64,000 bases of DNA from Heliopora coerulea (lineage: Eukaryota > Cnidaria > Anthozoa > Scleralcyonacea > Helioporidae), in assembly GCA_030142905.1 (NCBI GenBank), contig JASJOG010000157.1, positions 580,001 through 644,000 on the forward strand. Reading direction: 5' to 3'. The notes below the pieces were generated by a model. The model had not been told where the DNA came from, did no database searches, and saw only the letters and a program-made list of their open reading frames with translations. The position numbers and the translations under genes were made by a program. Of this stretch, positions 45,579-56,552 are shown in pieces; positions within the stretch are counted from its first letter, which is position 1, and each line of letters starts with the position of its first letter.

Positions 45579-45620
<42 letters not shown>
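45545..45620. repeat. (TA)n tract
   Basis: Alternating TA with small interruptions. Confidence 0.9.
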
Positions 45621-45622
<2 letters not shown>

Positions 45623-45742
45623 CCAACAAAATGCAGCTGGAAAGCTACACAAGTGACTTGAATAAATAGAGCGCTCGATACCGCTACAGATAGAGCAAAA
45701 ATGACACAAATGGAAACTAATGTTTAGCTGTCGCTACTCATA

Positions 45743-45804
45743 GATTTACTACAAATTTGTTTCGTATGGCAAGCTGAGCCTGCCACACTCGTCAGGTAGT
45801 GATC
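45743..45804 (-). ncRNA. Hammerhead ribozyme at the left palindrome arm end
   Basis: This is the mirror image of 47966-48027. On the minus strand: ctac, CTGACGA, an eight-pair helix II, GAA, helix III acaa at ttgt, cleavage-site A, gtaaatc. Confidence 0.8.
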
Positions 45805-46104
45805 GCGTGTGATATAGTTGCCTAGGAGACTTGATAGTGCCTATTGAGGTTACGTCATGCAATGAAAATGCGGGGTGAATTAACTAATATTACAGAGCAA
45901 GTGTCTTTTCCTGTTTACAAGTTGTGATTAGTTCGTTTCTGCAATTTTGTGAGCTTAGCTAAGAATGACAGATGATAAGGAATTTTTCATGCAAACATAA
46001 ATTACATTTTTTTGTGCTGCTAGAATACGCTTTACACCGTCTGATAATTTGCCACTTCAACGAAAATTTGATGTTATTGTCCCTTAAGTTCCAAATATAT
46101 TTGC

Positions 46105-47460
46105 TTAGGGCTTCCTATTTCTCTGAGTCGGGTTTCTAAAGGAGCTCGTGTGATTGTTATATCGGGACTTGAAGGTGCCTTCAGTGATACCAATGTAGGT
46201 CTCAACTTTGCTGTTGTCTTCTCTCTTTACCGTTGCTTGGTATACAACTCTGTCTGTTAAGCACTTTCCTGCTAGCGGGCAGGATTCTTTATGGCGGCAG
46301 TTGCAACTTAGAGAGTCGGGTGGATTGGGCTGAGTCTGGGTTTCTTTGCTGAGTATGTGTTTGTTGTGTGATGCGATGATGTTTGCGACGTTTGGCATGC
46401 AACTATAGCTTAATTTCAAAGTGTTCCGATTAAATATTTTGTGAAGCGGGTGGTTTGATGGAAAGGACTCGTCGACTATCTTTAAGAATTTGTGTCCTTT
46501 GTTTGTGGGGACAATGGCGTTGAATGGTGGGTTGTACCATACGATATTTCTGTTTCTGTTTCTCGGATGTTTTGGTTTTGGTGGTTCGGGTTTGAAGTTG
46601 AGTTTGTAGTCATAGCCGCTTCTTTTTAGGGCTTCTTCGTATGGTGGGGTTGCGGAGTGAAATGAATGCTTGTCGGACGAGATATTAGATAGACGTTTAT
46701 TAATGTTTACTGGTACGCTGCGGAGTACTGAAGGTGGATGATTGCTGTGGCGGTTGACGTATTGCGAGACGTTTCCTGGCTTTGTGAGGGGGTTTTAACT
46801 CGAGGATGATAAATCTAATGTGACGTCTAGATAATGAACGCATTTCTTGTTAGCTTCAATGGTTAGTTTTAGGTTGTGTTCCCTAAAGGCTCTACAAATA
46901 TGTTTCTTTATGTTTTCTATCTCCCTTGCTGTTTTGTCGAATACGGCTAGCCCGTCATCTCTGTAGAGGCCAATGGTGTTTCCCACGGCTGGTATTAATT
47001 GTGACAAGAGATATGATCCCACGAGTTTGCATGTTTCGGCCTCATCAAAACTGCCCATGGTTTCGTCAAAAAGCGAGTTGGGTGATCTTTTGCACCATGT
47101 TGTGTTTTCAAAGTAAATGGTTTGAACCTGGGAGAATCGTGACATGTTTGAGGAAGTTGATCGTCCAGGTTAGTGTAGTCTTGAGAAAGACTGTTGGTTG
47201 AATTGACTACACTAACCTGGACTACACTAACCTGGACGATCAACTTCCTCAAACATGTCATGTGTTTTCGTTGAAGAGTAGAGATTTCTTTGTTTGAATG
47301 ATGATGGCTTTCTCTTCGTCAGTTATTGTGTCGTACTGCGAGGCAAAAAGTTAGAGCTTGGGTAAGGAGATCTTAAGATATTGACTGGTAGAAGTCGACA
47401 TTGTCGAAGGTTATAAATGAATGTGATTGCTTGTTCTGTATGTTGTTGAACCATGTTAGG
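46105..47460 (-). pseudogene. PLE reverse transcriptase-endonuclease, broken
   Basis: The minus-strand frame contains FDNVDFYQSIS near 47360 (RT motif A) and [12 protein letters not shown] near 46950 (RT motif C, catalytic DD intact). The linker includes SNHPPSVLRSVPVNI, and the GIY-YIG domain is at 46105-46300 (CPLAGKCLT, ETYIGITEGTFKSRY). A TAA near 46796 and frameshifts around the small inverted duplication (47140-47260) disrupt it. It ends inside the left palindrome arm. Confidence 0.8.
47140..47260. repeat. 40-bp perfect inverted duplication inside the PLE
   Basis: Arms 47140-47179 and 47221-47260 are perfect reverse complements. An extra direct copy of gactacactaacctgg precedes the right arm. 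It breaks the RT frame and looks like a template-switch product. Confidence 0.9.
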
Positions 47461-47965
47461 ACTGCATCGGTGCCTCCATAAAGAATCCTGCCCGCTTGCC
47501 GGAAAGTGCTTAACAGACAGAGTTGCATACCAAGCAACGGTAAAGAGAGAAGACAACAGCAAAGTTGAGACCTACATTGGTATCACTGAAGGCACCTTCA
47601 AGTCCCGATATAACAATCACACGAGCTCCTTTAGAAACCCGACTCAGAGAAATAGGAAGCCCTAAGCAAATATATTTGGAACTTAAGGGACAATAACATC
47701 AAATTTTCGTTGAAGTGGCAAATTATCAGACGGTGTAAAGCGTATTCTAGCAGCACAAAAAAATGTAATTTATGTTTGCATGAAAAATTCCTTATCATCT
47801 GTCATTCTTAGCTAAGCTCACAAAATTGCAGAAACGAACTAATCACAACTTGTAAACAGGAAAAGACACTTGCTCTGTAATATTAGTTAATTCACCCCGC
47901 ATTTTCATTGCATGACGTAACCTCAATAGGCACTATCAAGTCTCCTAGGCAACTATATCACACGC

Positions 47966-48027
47966 GATCACTACCTGACGAGTGTGGCAGGCTCAGCTTG
48001 CCATACGAAACAAATTTGTAGTAAATC
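47966..48027 (+). ncRNA. Hammerhead ribozyme at the right palindrome arm end
   Basis: gatcactac, CTGACGA, helix II gtgtggca ... tgccatac (eight pairs, one G-U), GAA, helix III acaa-at-ttgt, cleavage-site A at 48020, then gtaaatc. Helix I pairs tac with gta and, past a small internal loop, gat with atc. The palindrome arm ends one base after helix I. Confidence 0.82.
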
Positions 48028-48028
48028 T

Positions 48029-50360
48029 TCATGAAGTAGCCCAAGTTTACCTTGTCTTGCTATTGTAATTCGATCTACTCTGATATTGAGCACTCTCTTC
48101 GTACGATTTTTAATAAAATCTCACTTATCCATGTATATACATACATATATAAATGCAAATCGCTACTAATGTTTTAAAAGACCAAAGTTTCCGTTGTAGA
48201 TGGCTTATTTTGAATGCATATCGTGTAGGATTTCTTTCTATTACCAAAATCGAAGGTTTTTATTTACTATTAATTAGATTTGTTAAAGGTATTTCTGTAC
48301 TAAGACAGTGAATTTAAAGGTGAGGAGATTTAAAGTCCTAATAAACAGACTTTGGACTCAAGTCTCTTTCAAAACAGACCTATAAATATAAAACATAAAC
48401 CGACCTCTTTCAGAACAGATCTATGAATGATAAAATAAGAAGTAAAATCAATATAATACATCAACAGATCTCTTTCAGAATACTCTTGTAAATTCAGAAC
48501 GTACATGAACTTAGCGAATGGTTTTCCGCATACCAATCTCCCTTCTAATATCTCAATGCAAATGCAGTTTATGCTATATAATCTTAAATTTGGTCAGATT
48601 TTAGCTATTATGATAGAACTGTTTCCACCTAAGAAAAGAGTTTGATTTAGCACTTTGCCTGCTTTCAGCGCTTATAGTTGCTTACTTCCTGGTGCTTTCT
48701 CAACACAGAGACGGATGGTGGAACCATTGTCGCAGAACCCTCGAGGATTCTGCTCTAGTTCCCGATTTATTTAGAGCGCAATCGACGGGACTGTATCTAT
48801 CCTTTGAAAACCATATAATTTTGAACATGTTAACACTACATGATGTTCAGTCCATCAGACAAGCCCAGAGCTTTTTTCGTCACAATCTTTTCAGAAGGAA
48901 ATTACACCCTAATCTAATTACAAGAACAATGAACTATGTAATACAACACGCTGTTCTTAAACAACAAGCACTGTGAGTGTAACCCGAGTCGAATTCCGCA
49001 GATTGTCACTACGCCTAGTTTTACAAATACGATTAATAACAACTTTACATAAACTTATCCAATAACCATTGATTCCCACAAGTGATGTTTAATCAACAGT
49101 TTATATATTATGCTAGCATATTTACTTCTCAAGATGTAACCTAGCTTGCGTGGAAAACGCACGGAAAGCGCGTCGTAACCCTGCCGCACGAGTTTATTTC
49201 TTTATTTACAATGCCCACGTACTTCACATTTCTATTCCTTGTATTTAATGATGCAATTTCAAAGCAAATATACTTAAATTTCCGGTGAATGACTTAAATT
49301 TGAAATTCGCTGCATCAGCAAACGAAAAAAAATAGTGGAACATGACACATGAAGGTTCTTTTGCGTGTCACAATTACTCCATATGTTTGTTTATTGTGAT
49401 TTTAATGATTAAACTTTGAGACTGATTCCCCGAAAACACCATGCTGTTCCAGCACTTACAAGCAATCTACTTCCTTGTGTTTTCTCTAATTAAACAGGGG
49501 GGAGAGGTAGTGGTGGGACCATGACTATTTAATACTGATATTTAATTTCCAATTGCTTATGCCGACATATTCATTTCGCAAGTCTTAACTAGGCACAAAG
49601 AATCATTTCTTTATATTCAGGGCATGCACACTTAGCATTACAGTTCCTTATATTTCACCAGGCTATTTCAATACGAATGTACTCAAAATATCTTGATAAA
49701 TAGCTTAAGAATATTGTTAGCTGGACTACAGATCGGCAAGAACGACGGAATATTCCAGACTATATATCCGATAATAAGATGCAATAGGTGGAGTAAATTG
49801 CTTTTGATTCAGTGAGACTTAACATTAGCCATAATCGTTTTTTGGGCATAAATAACCGACAAGTAGTGATGATAAATAACGTATTTTCTCCGCCATATTT
49901 CTCATTTCTTGATATTCCGTGTTTTTGGTAAGATTTTACAAACTTTTACTGCCTATACAACTAATACCAAGCACATTTCCTGATTGAATTACACAGTTTT
50001 TATTTACAATGCAATTTGGCGTGGATTAGCTGTGAAGGACAGGCAAACTATTATTTATTATGTTTTTCTTTTGCTCGAGCTCAATTTTACAAACTTAAGT
50101 TTCAAATATCAATTCTGACCTTGGCTCGCCTATTTATTCTTCGTTTACGTTCTCAGTTTGACGGCATCCCCCGCAACTATTGTAAATATGCATGAAATTA
50201 ATGAACAGTGTCAGATCTACACCCATTCAAATATGACATTCTCGATTAAAAATATCCTACTTTAGAACTGCTGTGTGTCATGTTAAAACCTCTCAAGAAC
50301 TCCACATAAACCTGACCTTTCAGTCTACTGTGTTTGAATAAACGATCATCGCTTCCTGCG
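48029..50360. other. Intergenic; no gene recognised
   Basis: A 94-residue + strand frame at 48692-48976 has no recognised domain. The rest, including the upstream region of the Toll-like receptor gene, shows no clear promoter motif. Confidence 0.45.
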
Positions 50361-53318
50361 ATGGTGCCCTGGAGTACTGTGGTAAATTTACTGCCTTTTT
50401 GGTGTTTGGTTTTACAGTTACTTTCACTGAATCGAGTACGCTGTCTTCCTGCTGATAAACCTGGAGAAGGTTCTTTATGGACGAGGGAATGTACCATGAC
50501 ATGTTCACCGCCTTCGGAACAGCCTTCGTTTTTCGAAGTCGGTGGCTATTCTTTGGCAAGCCAAGCATTAATATGTCGTGTGTCATCAAGCAATGCCTCA
50601 AATCTTTGTACATTAAATATCACCAAGATATTTCATAGACTACCTACAAAGGCAGGATTGTCTCAGTTCTACTTTGCTTTAATTTGTACCAGTCCATTGA
50701 GAGTTACCTTTCACCGACCGAAGCATTTTGTCCAGGTTGACCTTATATCATATCTTGATATTCGACGTTGCGAAGTCACAGCGAAAGACCTGGCAGCCTG
50801 GGGACAAACGACAGATCTGCGGGTGTTATATTTAAGGGATGGCGTTACACTTAGAGAAGAGGAAAACCAAACAGCATCCGACCTTGAGGGATTATTCAAT
50901 ATTGGTACATTAGCTTTACTAGGCTTATCAAACAAAGTTATCCCAAGGATGTTTACGTCTTTCGTTTGGGATAAAATGGCCGAGGTGCAGTTGACCAAAA
51001 TGTCCCTGACCTCAATACCTGATGTCTTGAAGAAAACTATGCCGAATTTACAATCACTTGAACTATCTCACAATGCTTTGCACAAGCCTCCTGACTTCCC
51101 ATGGTGCAACAATAGCCTGAAACTCCCGCGCAATTTATCGCGCACAGCATTTGGGAATGAGCACTACTCCCAAGAGGCCACGGTGAACCCAAGAATCTAT
51201 CGGCGTTTCTTTAGCGTTGATCATAACCCAGGTTTAAATGTTAGGAAGTATGAATTTCCCGCTGGAACTCTAGACAGAGTGTCATTGCGTGGCAATGAGT
51301 TACAACATATAAATCGAAGAATTTTTCACAAAATTGGCGAACTCCAGGTTATCGACCTAAGTCGAAACAACTTCAAAGAGATCCCACCGCAACTTTTTCG
51401 AAAAGCCAATGGTCTGGTTCACATCAACTTGGCGAACAACCGCTTGGAATTTTTAGTCAGAAACACATTCGGAAAATTGACAAAACTTCGTAGACTGGAC
51501 GTGAGCCATAACTTCATAAGCATTTTACAAAATCGACTGCTAAATTCCTTGGAAAACCTAGAAGAAATTAATCTTCAGAATAATTCTTTGAAACGTATTG
51601 CAAAAAGAGCCTTGCCTTTTGGTTCTAACTCTCTGAAGAGAATAAATCTCCAGCGAAATTATTTACAGAGCATTCCAAAATGCGCTTTTCTTTCGCGAAA
51701 TTTAGAAGTGTTCGATATGTCGGATAACATGGTGAGCGACAGAAGCTTTTTGAATGCACTGGATACGTTAGATTTGAATGCGTTTCACTTAAGTCACTCC
51801 AAATCCGCGAGCTCTGTTGACGAGAAGTCCCGCGCCTCGCTAAAAGCAGGAAGTAAGATAGTTCTCAGACTTAAAAGGAACAAAATTGAACAATTCGACT
51901 TTACTCAGTTTGATAACACCAGATTACAGAAGCTTGAATGGATTTTGAAAGCGTATACTTTGAATATTGAAAACAATCCTTTTGTATGTGATTGTAGGGT
52001 ACCTGCCCTTCAACTAAAACTGAAGAATTGGACAAGAACCGTAAAGGAAATTAACGAAGATCAGTTTGATAGCTGGATGTGTCACTCACCGGAGGATTTA
52101 CGTGGAGACAAAATATTATCAGTCCCAGAAGAGCAGTTGAAATGCAAATCACCGTATGCCAAATGTCCTAGGCAGTGCAAGTGCTACAAACGTTCTGCGG
52201 GCTTTCCGATTTTCGTTGATTGTCGGAACCGAAGCTTGACGGAACTTCCAGACGAAGTTCCTGATGGTTTGGTGGAACTTCGATTGGAGTACAATCAGAT
52301 TGAGAATTTTACTTTCCAGGAAACTCTGCGAAACGTTACGTTCCTTCGCATAAGCCACAACAATCTCCAACACATCAGCTCAAAGATTTTTCATTTCTTG
52401 AAACTAGATGAGATTTTTCTCGACTCCAATCAGTTAACGACTCTTCCTAAAGTCTTCGAAAACTTGAACCTGTCTAAGATTGACTTTCGAAATAACTTCT
52501 TCCGGTGCGATTGCCAAAACAAGTGGATGAAAAAATGGTTGCTTCGCATGGATCGCGCTTTTGTTGGAGGAGCAAGAAGTGTGTCTTGCATTTCTGAAGA
52601 AAACCTCAGGAAACCAATGATTTCCGTCAAAGACGGTGATTTTATATGCTTAAAAGACGAGATCCTGGGAGGAGGTCTTCCCCTAAAGGTAGCTTATATT
52701 CTGGGAACATTGATTTTCATATTGGTCCTCTTGGGTTTTATCTACCGATTTAGAGAGGAGATTAAACTTTTAATTTTTACTCGCTTAAGATGGCACCCAT
52801 TTGATCGTGTTGATGACTCGGATCCATCCAAGATTTACGACGCGTTTGTCTCGTATAGTAGTCGTGACCGCGAATGGGTGCTGAACACATTAAGAGAGAA
52901 ACTGGAAAGTGAAGATTCTCCGTACAAATTGTGTATCCATGATCGAGACTTTCTGGTCGGTGCACCAATATTTCAGAACATCTTCGACAGTGTAAAGACA
53001 AGCCGAAGAATGATCATGGTACTTTCTAACAATTTTCTTCAAAGTGAATGGTGCATGTTGGAATTTCGTGCAGCACATCGAAAAGTTCTCCGAGATCGTA
53101 CAAATTATCTGATCATTGTACTTCTTGACGACGTAGATATCAAAAACCTGGACGACGAACTGAATTTGTACTTGAGGACCAACACTTACTTGAAGATAGA
53201 CAACAAGTGGTTCTGGGAACGTTTAAGGTACGCCTTACCCCAGAAAAGACAGAGTGCTAGCCAAACATCATGTGTGGTGGTAGAAAACGGGACCTATGGG
53301 CACGAAATATCCCGATAA
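50361..53318 (+). CDS. Toll-like receptor (multi-cysteine-cluster type)
   Basis: This is a 985-residue intronless gene starting at ATG 50361, followed by a hydrophobic signal peptide (MVPWSTVVNLLPFWCLVLQ). The ectodomain has leucine-rich repeats (for example LQVIDLSRNNFKEIP, LRRLDVSHNFIS). A first C-terminal cysteine cap is near residue 542 (CDCRVPALQ), an N-terminal cap near 602 (CPRQCKCY) with more LRRs, and a second cap near 716 (CDCQNKW). This double arrangement defines the mcc/Toll type. One membrane segment spans about 777-797 (YILGTLIFILVLLGFIY). The cytoplasmic TIR domain spans about 822-968: box 1 YDAFVSYSSRD, box 2 LCIHDRDFLVGAPI, box 3 KWFWERL. Box 2 lacks the BB-loop proline usual in signalling TLRs (Val instead). 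Receptors of this type sense ligands and signal through TIR adaptors. The frame is intact; ligand and signalling ability are unknown. Confidence 0.92.
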   Translation: MVPWSTVVNLLPFWCLVLQLLSLNRVRCLPADKPGEGSLWTRECTMTCSPPSEQPSFFEVGGYSLASQALICRVSSSNASNLCTLNITKIFHRLPTKAGLSQFYFALICTSPLRVTFHRPKHFVQVDLISYLDIRRCEVTAKDLAAWGQTTDLRVLYLRDGVTLREEENQTASDLEGLFNIGTLALLGLSNKVIPRMFTSFVWDKMAEVQLTKMSLTSIPDVLKKTMPNLQSLELSHNALHKPPDFPWCNNSLKLPRNLSRTAFGNEHYSQEATVNPRIYRRFFSVDHNPGLNVRKYEFPAGTLDRVSLRGNELQHINRRIFHKIGELQVIDLSRNNFKEIPPQLFRKANGLVHINLANNRLEFLVRNTFGKLTKLRRLDVSHNFISILQNRLLNSLENLEEINLQNNSLKRIAKRALPFGSNSLKRINLQRNYLQSIPKCAFLSRNLEVFDMSDNMVSDRSFLNALDTLDLNAFHLSHSKSASSVDEKSRASLKAGSKIVLRLKRNKIEQFDFTQFDNTRLQKLEWILKAYTLNIENNPFVCDCRVPALQLKLKNWTRTVKEINEDQFDSWMCHSPEDLRGDKILSVPEEQLKCKSPYAKCPRQCKCYKRSAGFPIFVDCRNRSLTELPDEVPDGLVELRLEYNQIENFTFQETLRNVTFLRISHNNLQHISSKIFHFLKLDEIFLDSNQLTTLPKVFENLNLSKIDFRNNFFRCDCQNKWMKKWLLRMDRAFVGGARSVSCISEENLRKPMISVKDGDFICLKDEILGGGLPLKVAYILGTLIFILVLLGFIYRFREEIKLLIFTRLRWHPFDRVDDSDPSKIYDAFVSYSSRDREWVLNTLREKLESEDSPYKLCIHDRDFLVGAPIFQNIFDSVKTSRRMIMVLSNNFLQSEWCMLEFRAAHRKVLRDRTNYLIIVLLDDVDIKNLDDELNLYLRTNTYLKIDNKWFWERLRYALPQKRQSASQTSCVVVENGTYGHEISR

Positions 53319-54433
53319 ATTTATTAACTCGAGGCTGTTTCAAGAAGACTAACGGAACATGGAATATAGATATCTAGAATCCTAAATTATGCTTGGCACT
53401 ATTTCGTATTAAATTTATAGTTTGGCTTAAGTTCCCGCTGTTCACATTGACAATAGAACTGGTTCTATCTTTGAGCGTTGTTTGTGATGGCTTGTGACCA
53501 AGTTAGTAGTAAACTCTTCGTGATTTTTGAAGCAGACTAGCGATTGCATAGAACACAGTCTTTACTTTTTTGGCTTAGTTCAATGTTTTTAATTTCCCAA
53601 AGATGCTCGGATTTTCCCTTTCAAACGCGAAGTGATCTTGCTTGTTCTGATACAAAATGATGTACAAACGTTACAACTTTCTGGAGGTGATTCTTGACTT
53701 CGTATTTTACTAAAAAGGATATGTATCTCCTTGGAAAATGCAACTTTAAACATAGAATGTGCGTAAACACTCAGCAGTCTGTTGTTTATCCGGTTTGAGA
53801 GGTGTTCATAAAAAGATCGTCTTGCACCTTCGACTCACGAAATGTGGTAAGATGTTGTGATTAACTACGCCCCTGAGTGTGGGTGGGGATTAAGATATTT
53901 GTTTCAGTTCTAGACTAGCGGTAGAGTTTTGGTAAAAGGACTGGCATGTTCTTCCTCTTCCTTCTGCCTAGAAATACTAATATGTTGTTCTTTTTATGTT
54001 AAAATTACTGTGGTAGGTCGTTCCTGTGCACGTAAACACTGGAGTTTTCTTCCTGCAACCTTAGAACTTAGAGAGTACAGATATATTGACGCACGCAGAA
54101 TAACGTAGTTTGATTGTCAATAAGATCGGGAGAAAATATTATACCAATTACAGACGATCGATTGCGTAGTTCATTAAAAATAATCGTGAAGACCAACCGT
54201 AGAGTTTTGCTAAAATTACTGTCATCTTCGTTCTACTTACGTACCCTATAAGACTACTGCGTTGTTTCTGCTCATGTCAGGACGGTATTTAATTATGTTG
54301 TTCCAGTATTGGTAAACAGTTTGATATTTCGTTGCTGTCGTATTAAGGAGCTTAAGGAAACCCTGCGGCCACGTGTTCTTACAATGGAAATGGTCATTCA
54401 AAACAAAAGGAATGAATAGTTTGATATCCTTAG
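53319..54433. other. Downstream of the Toll-like receptor; no gene recognised
   Basis: This is presumed 3' untranslated and intergenic sequence. No convincing RNA gene or conserved frame. Confidence 0.45.
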
Positions 54434-54655
54434 ACATGGGCGTCCACAGAATTCTTTAGGGAGGGGGGGGGGGCAAGTGGAGTACCCAAGGTATACGGTG
54501 AGCTTATGACCGTTTGACGTAATGCTGGAATAAACATAGCTTAATTTCAGAAGCAAATTTTCTTGTGGTTCCTCAATCTATTATCCCGATCTGTTTCTGA
54601 TTTTAAGACCGCAGCTACATGTATCTTAAAGGAGAGTACCTCAGATCCGCTCCTG
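54434..54655. mobile_element. Possible small hAT-like MITE
   Basis: The left side catgggcgtccacag with a poly-G run and the right side cagatccgctcctg resemble the ends of the hAT-type elements at 34.0 and 38.7 kb. End matches are weak and no duplication is clear. Confidence 0.35.
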
Positions 54656-55126
54656 ACAGGATCTGCCTCTGGATGCTGGAACCCGAAACTTTAATTTAGG
54701 CATTTGGCCGATCGGCACTATTTTATGCCGATCTGTCAATTCCTCAATGCCTCAATTTTATTAGTCGCATATTTCATTTATTCAAAGCAGGTACACGTAT
54801 ATTGTGATAAAATGTACTTTTTCTGTCAGAACAGAAATTGCAAACGGCGCTTTTGAGAACCAAGGCGGTCCATCACGTCGTTGATGATGGCTTCCTTTTT
54901 GTCATTCACCTATTGTCCATGCATGCTCATCATCCATAAGCCAGACAAGCATTCTGTAGACATTGCTGATCGAAGCCACGTCTTGACGCGTCGTAGCGCA
55001 CTAAACGACCGTTTAACCGCGCAAGTTGAGCCTGGAAGAGCGATAAATAGGGTTTTGTGAACGGCTGGAAAAAAAAATCACTGTCCTTCAGAAGATCCAT
55101 TTAGGTGGTATTATTAAGGTGGTATA
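54656..55126. other. No gene recognised
   Basis: No supported feature before the pogo-type element. Confidence 0.5.
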
Positions 55127-56351
55127 CAGTCAACTCTCGCCTTGCGGACACCCCGTTATTCCGGACAGATGGTAAATCCCCGGCCGAAACTACTATGAAA
55201 TGTATTGAAATAACTCTCGCTATTACGGACTCTCGCTATTACGGAATTGCGGACACTTCATGCGGTCCCAAACTAACATTTGTATTGTTTTACTCTCGTT
55301 ACAACGGACACCTGTTTGTCAGCGGAAGTACTTTGAATATTCTGTTCGTCATTACTTTTGTCGACAAAAATGACAGACAAAATATTAACGTGTCTTTCAA
55401 TACAACCAAGGTTGATGTTCCGATCTTCAAAGTTCTTCCGCTCTGTTTACATTACTTTCGAGGCTTTTTAGTTTGTTTTGCCATTTCAATGCTCTTGACA
55501 GACTTGCGCTTTTGTGTAGACTGTACAGTGGCTATTCCTTCTTGTTTGTCTCGCAAGGACTGCCTGGCTATATCACTGCCAATAATGAGTTTTTCAAGTC
55601 TTGTCAAATATCTATGTTCACCATAAAACTTGTAAAGAACGGGAATCTCTAAACCCAGGCCAGCTCCTCTGTTTACCCTCTTTCCACAAATGACAGCTTC
55701 TCCTCTGTGACGTACTCTTTTCAAAAATGAAGAAACAATTTTGGACAGTCCTAAAGGAATATGCCCCACAACTCGTCCGTTATTTTCTGTTATGGCCACA
55801 GCATGGGGATCTTTGGCATTTTCCGGTTCACGTTGAAGCACGAGAGTCATGTCAATTTCAGGCTGAAATTCGTCTTTGTAAGCATGGTGGCCTCTCAACC
55901 AAGAATAATAAGACTTGTGTTCTTCAAACTTTTCTTGACTTGCCATGAATTTGTTAGTATTTGTCAGTATTTGTCTGAAACATGATTACTAACTTCGCAT
56001 AAGACGACTGAGTTTTGTTACGTTATTGTAGCTTTACGGTGAAGGAAAAGGCAATTGACATTGATTCATGTTACAGTTTGATTTTTGGTTTGGGTATATA
56101 ATATTTTTTCTCAATATAAATTTTTGATTTGTATTTTAATTTGTATTGTGTATTTATATATCACAGTAAATGTTAACTAGAAATTGAAAGAATCTGGGCA
56201 TTTTAAAATAAAAAAAGCAGTAATACATAGTAAAGACATTTTACAACCTGACTTTGGGTCATTTTTCTCCCACCCCCGCTATTGCGGACTCTCGCTATTA
56301 CGGACACCAAATAACAGTCCTCAGGGTGTCCGCAATAACGAGAGTTGACTG
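55127..56351. mobile_element. pogo/Tigger-type element carrying a HIRAN-like gene
   Basis: Terminal inverted repeats start CAGTCAACTCTCG and continue to gcggacaccc with two or three mismatches over about 30 bases. TATA lies on both outer flanks, consistent with a TA target duplication. Subterminal copies of ctctcgctattacgg are found inside both ends. CAGT...CTCG...GGACACC ends with TA duplication are typical of pogo/Tigger elements. The 1,225-base element contains no transposase; its only sizeable ORF is the HIRAN-like protein on the minus strand. It is therefore either non-autonomous with a captured gene or a remnant of a larger element. Confidence 0.82.
55452..55946 (-). CDS. HIRAN-like domain protein inside a pogo-type element
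   Basis: This is a 164-residue intact ORF with its own ATG. Residues ~15-115 fit a HIRAN-like domain: GHHAYKDEF, LVLQREPENAKDPHAVAI, VVGHIPLGLSKIVSSFL, VNRGAGLGLEIPVLYKFYG. The block L-Q-R-E-P-x-N-x-x-D-x-x-A-V/I and GHI/L resembles the HLTF HIRAN domain, which binds single-stranded DNA 3' ends. The C-terminal tail is Lys/Arg-rich (QKRKSVKSIEMAKQTKKPRK), as in a nuclear localisation signal. The gene lies entirely between the element's inverted repeats with no introns. A broken homologue (56553-57028) lies outside on the other strand. Domain assignment is from motif memory, not a search. Confidence 0.65.
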   Translation of the reverse strand: MASQEKFEEHKSYYSWLRGHHAYKDEFQPEIDMTLVLQREPENAKDPHAVAITENNGRVVGHIPLGLSKIVSSFLKRVRHRGEAVICGKRVNRGAGLGLEIPVLYKFYGEHRYLTRLEKLIIGSDIARQSLRDKQEGIATVQSTQKRKSVKSIEMAKQTKKPRK

Positions 56352-56552
56352 TATATGACAAATCAAAAGCGGTATTTTATCGGCAGAACTAGGTGTGAAA
56401 TATAAGTGTGTATTATCAACTTTTGTTTCAGTTATCCAGGTGATTCACACAAACATATGTGTTGTTAACTCTTTTGAGTAAAGAGATCTTAGGTCTATGT
56501 ACTTCTAAACCTACAGCTACAAGCAATAAATGATAGACAGACTCTGTGAATT

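Larger units (their letters stand above)
45742..48028. mobile_element. 2.29-kb palindrome made of a Penelope-like element
   Basis: Arms 45742-46299 and 47471-48028 (558 bases each) are reverse complements with no indels and only a handful of mismatches. Each arm holds the C-terminal GIY-YIG coding end, the 3' untranslated region and a hammerhead ribozyme. The 1.17-kb spacer carries the rest of the minus-strand PLE coding region. The structure looks like a minus-strand PLE joined head to head with a plus-strand copy that is truncated inside the endonuclease domain. Confidence 0.9.

Noticed and set aside
48692..48976. 94-residue + strand ORF as a gene
   Set aside because: No recognised domain, signal peptide or neighbouring exon supports it; kept only as a note in the intergenic entry.
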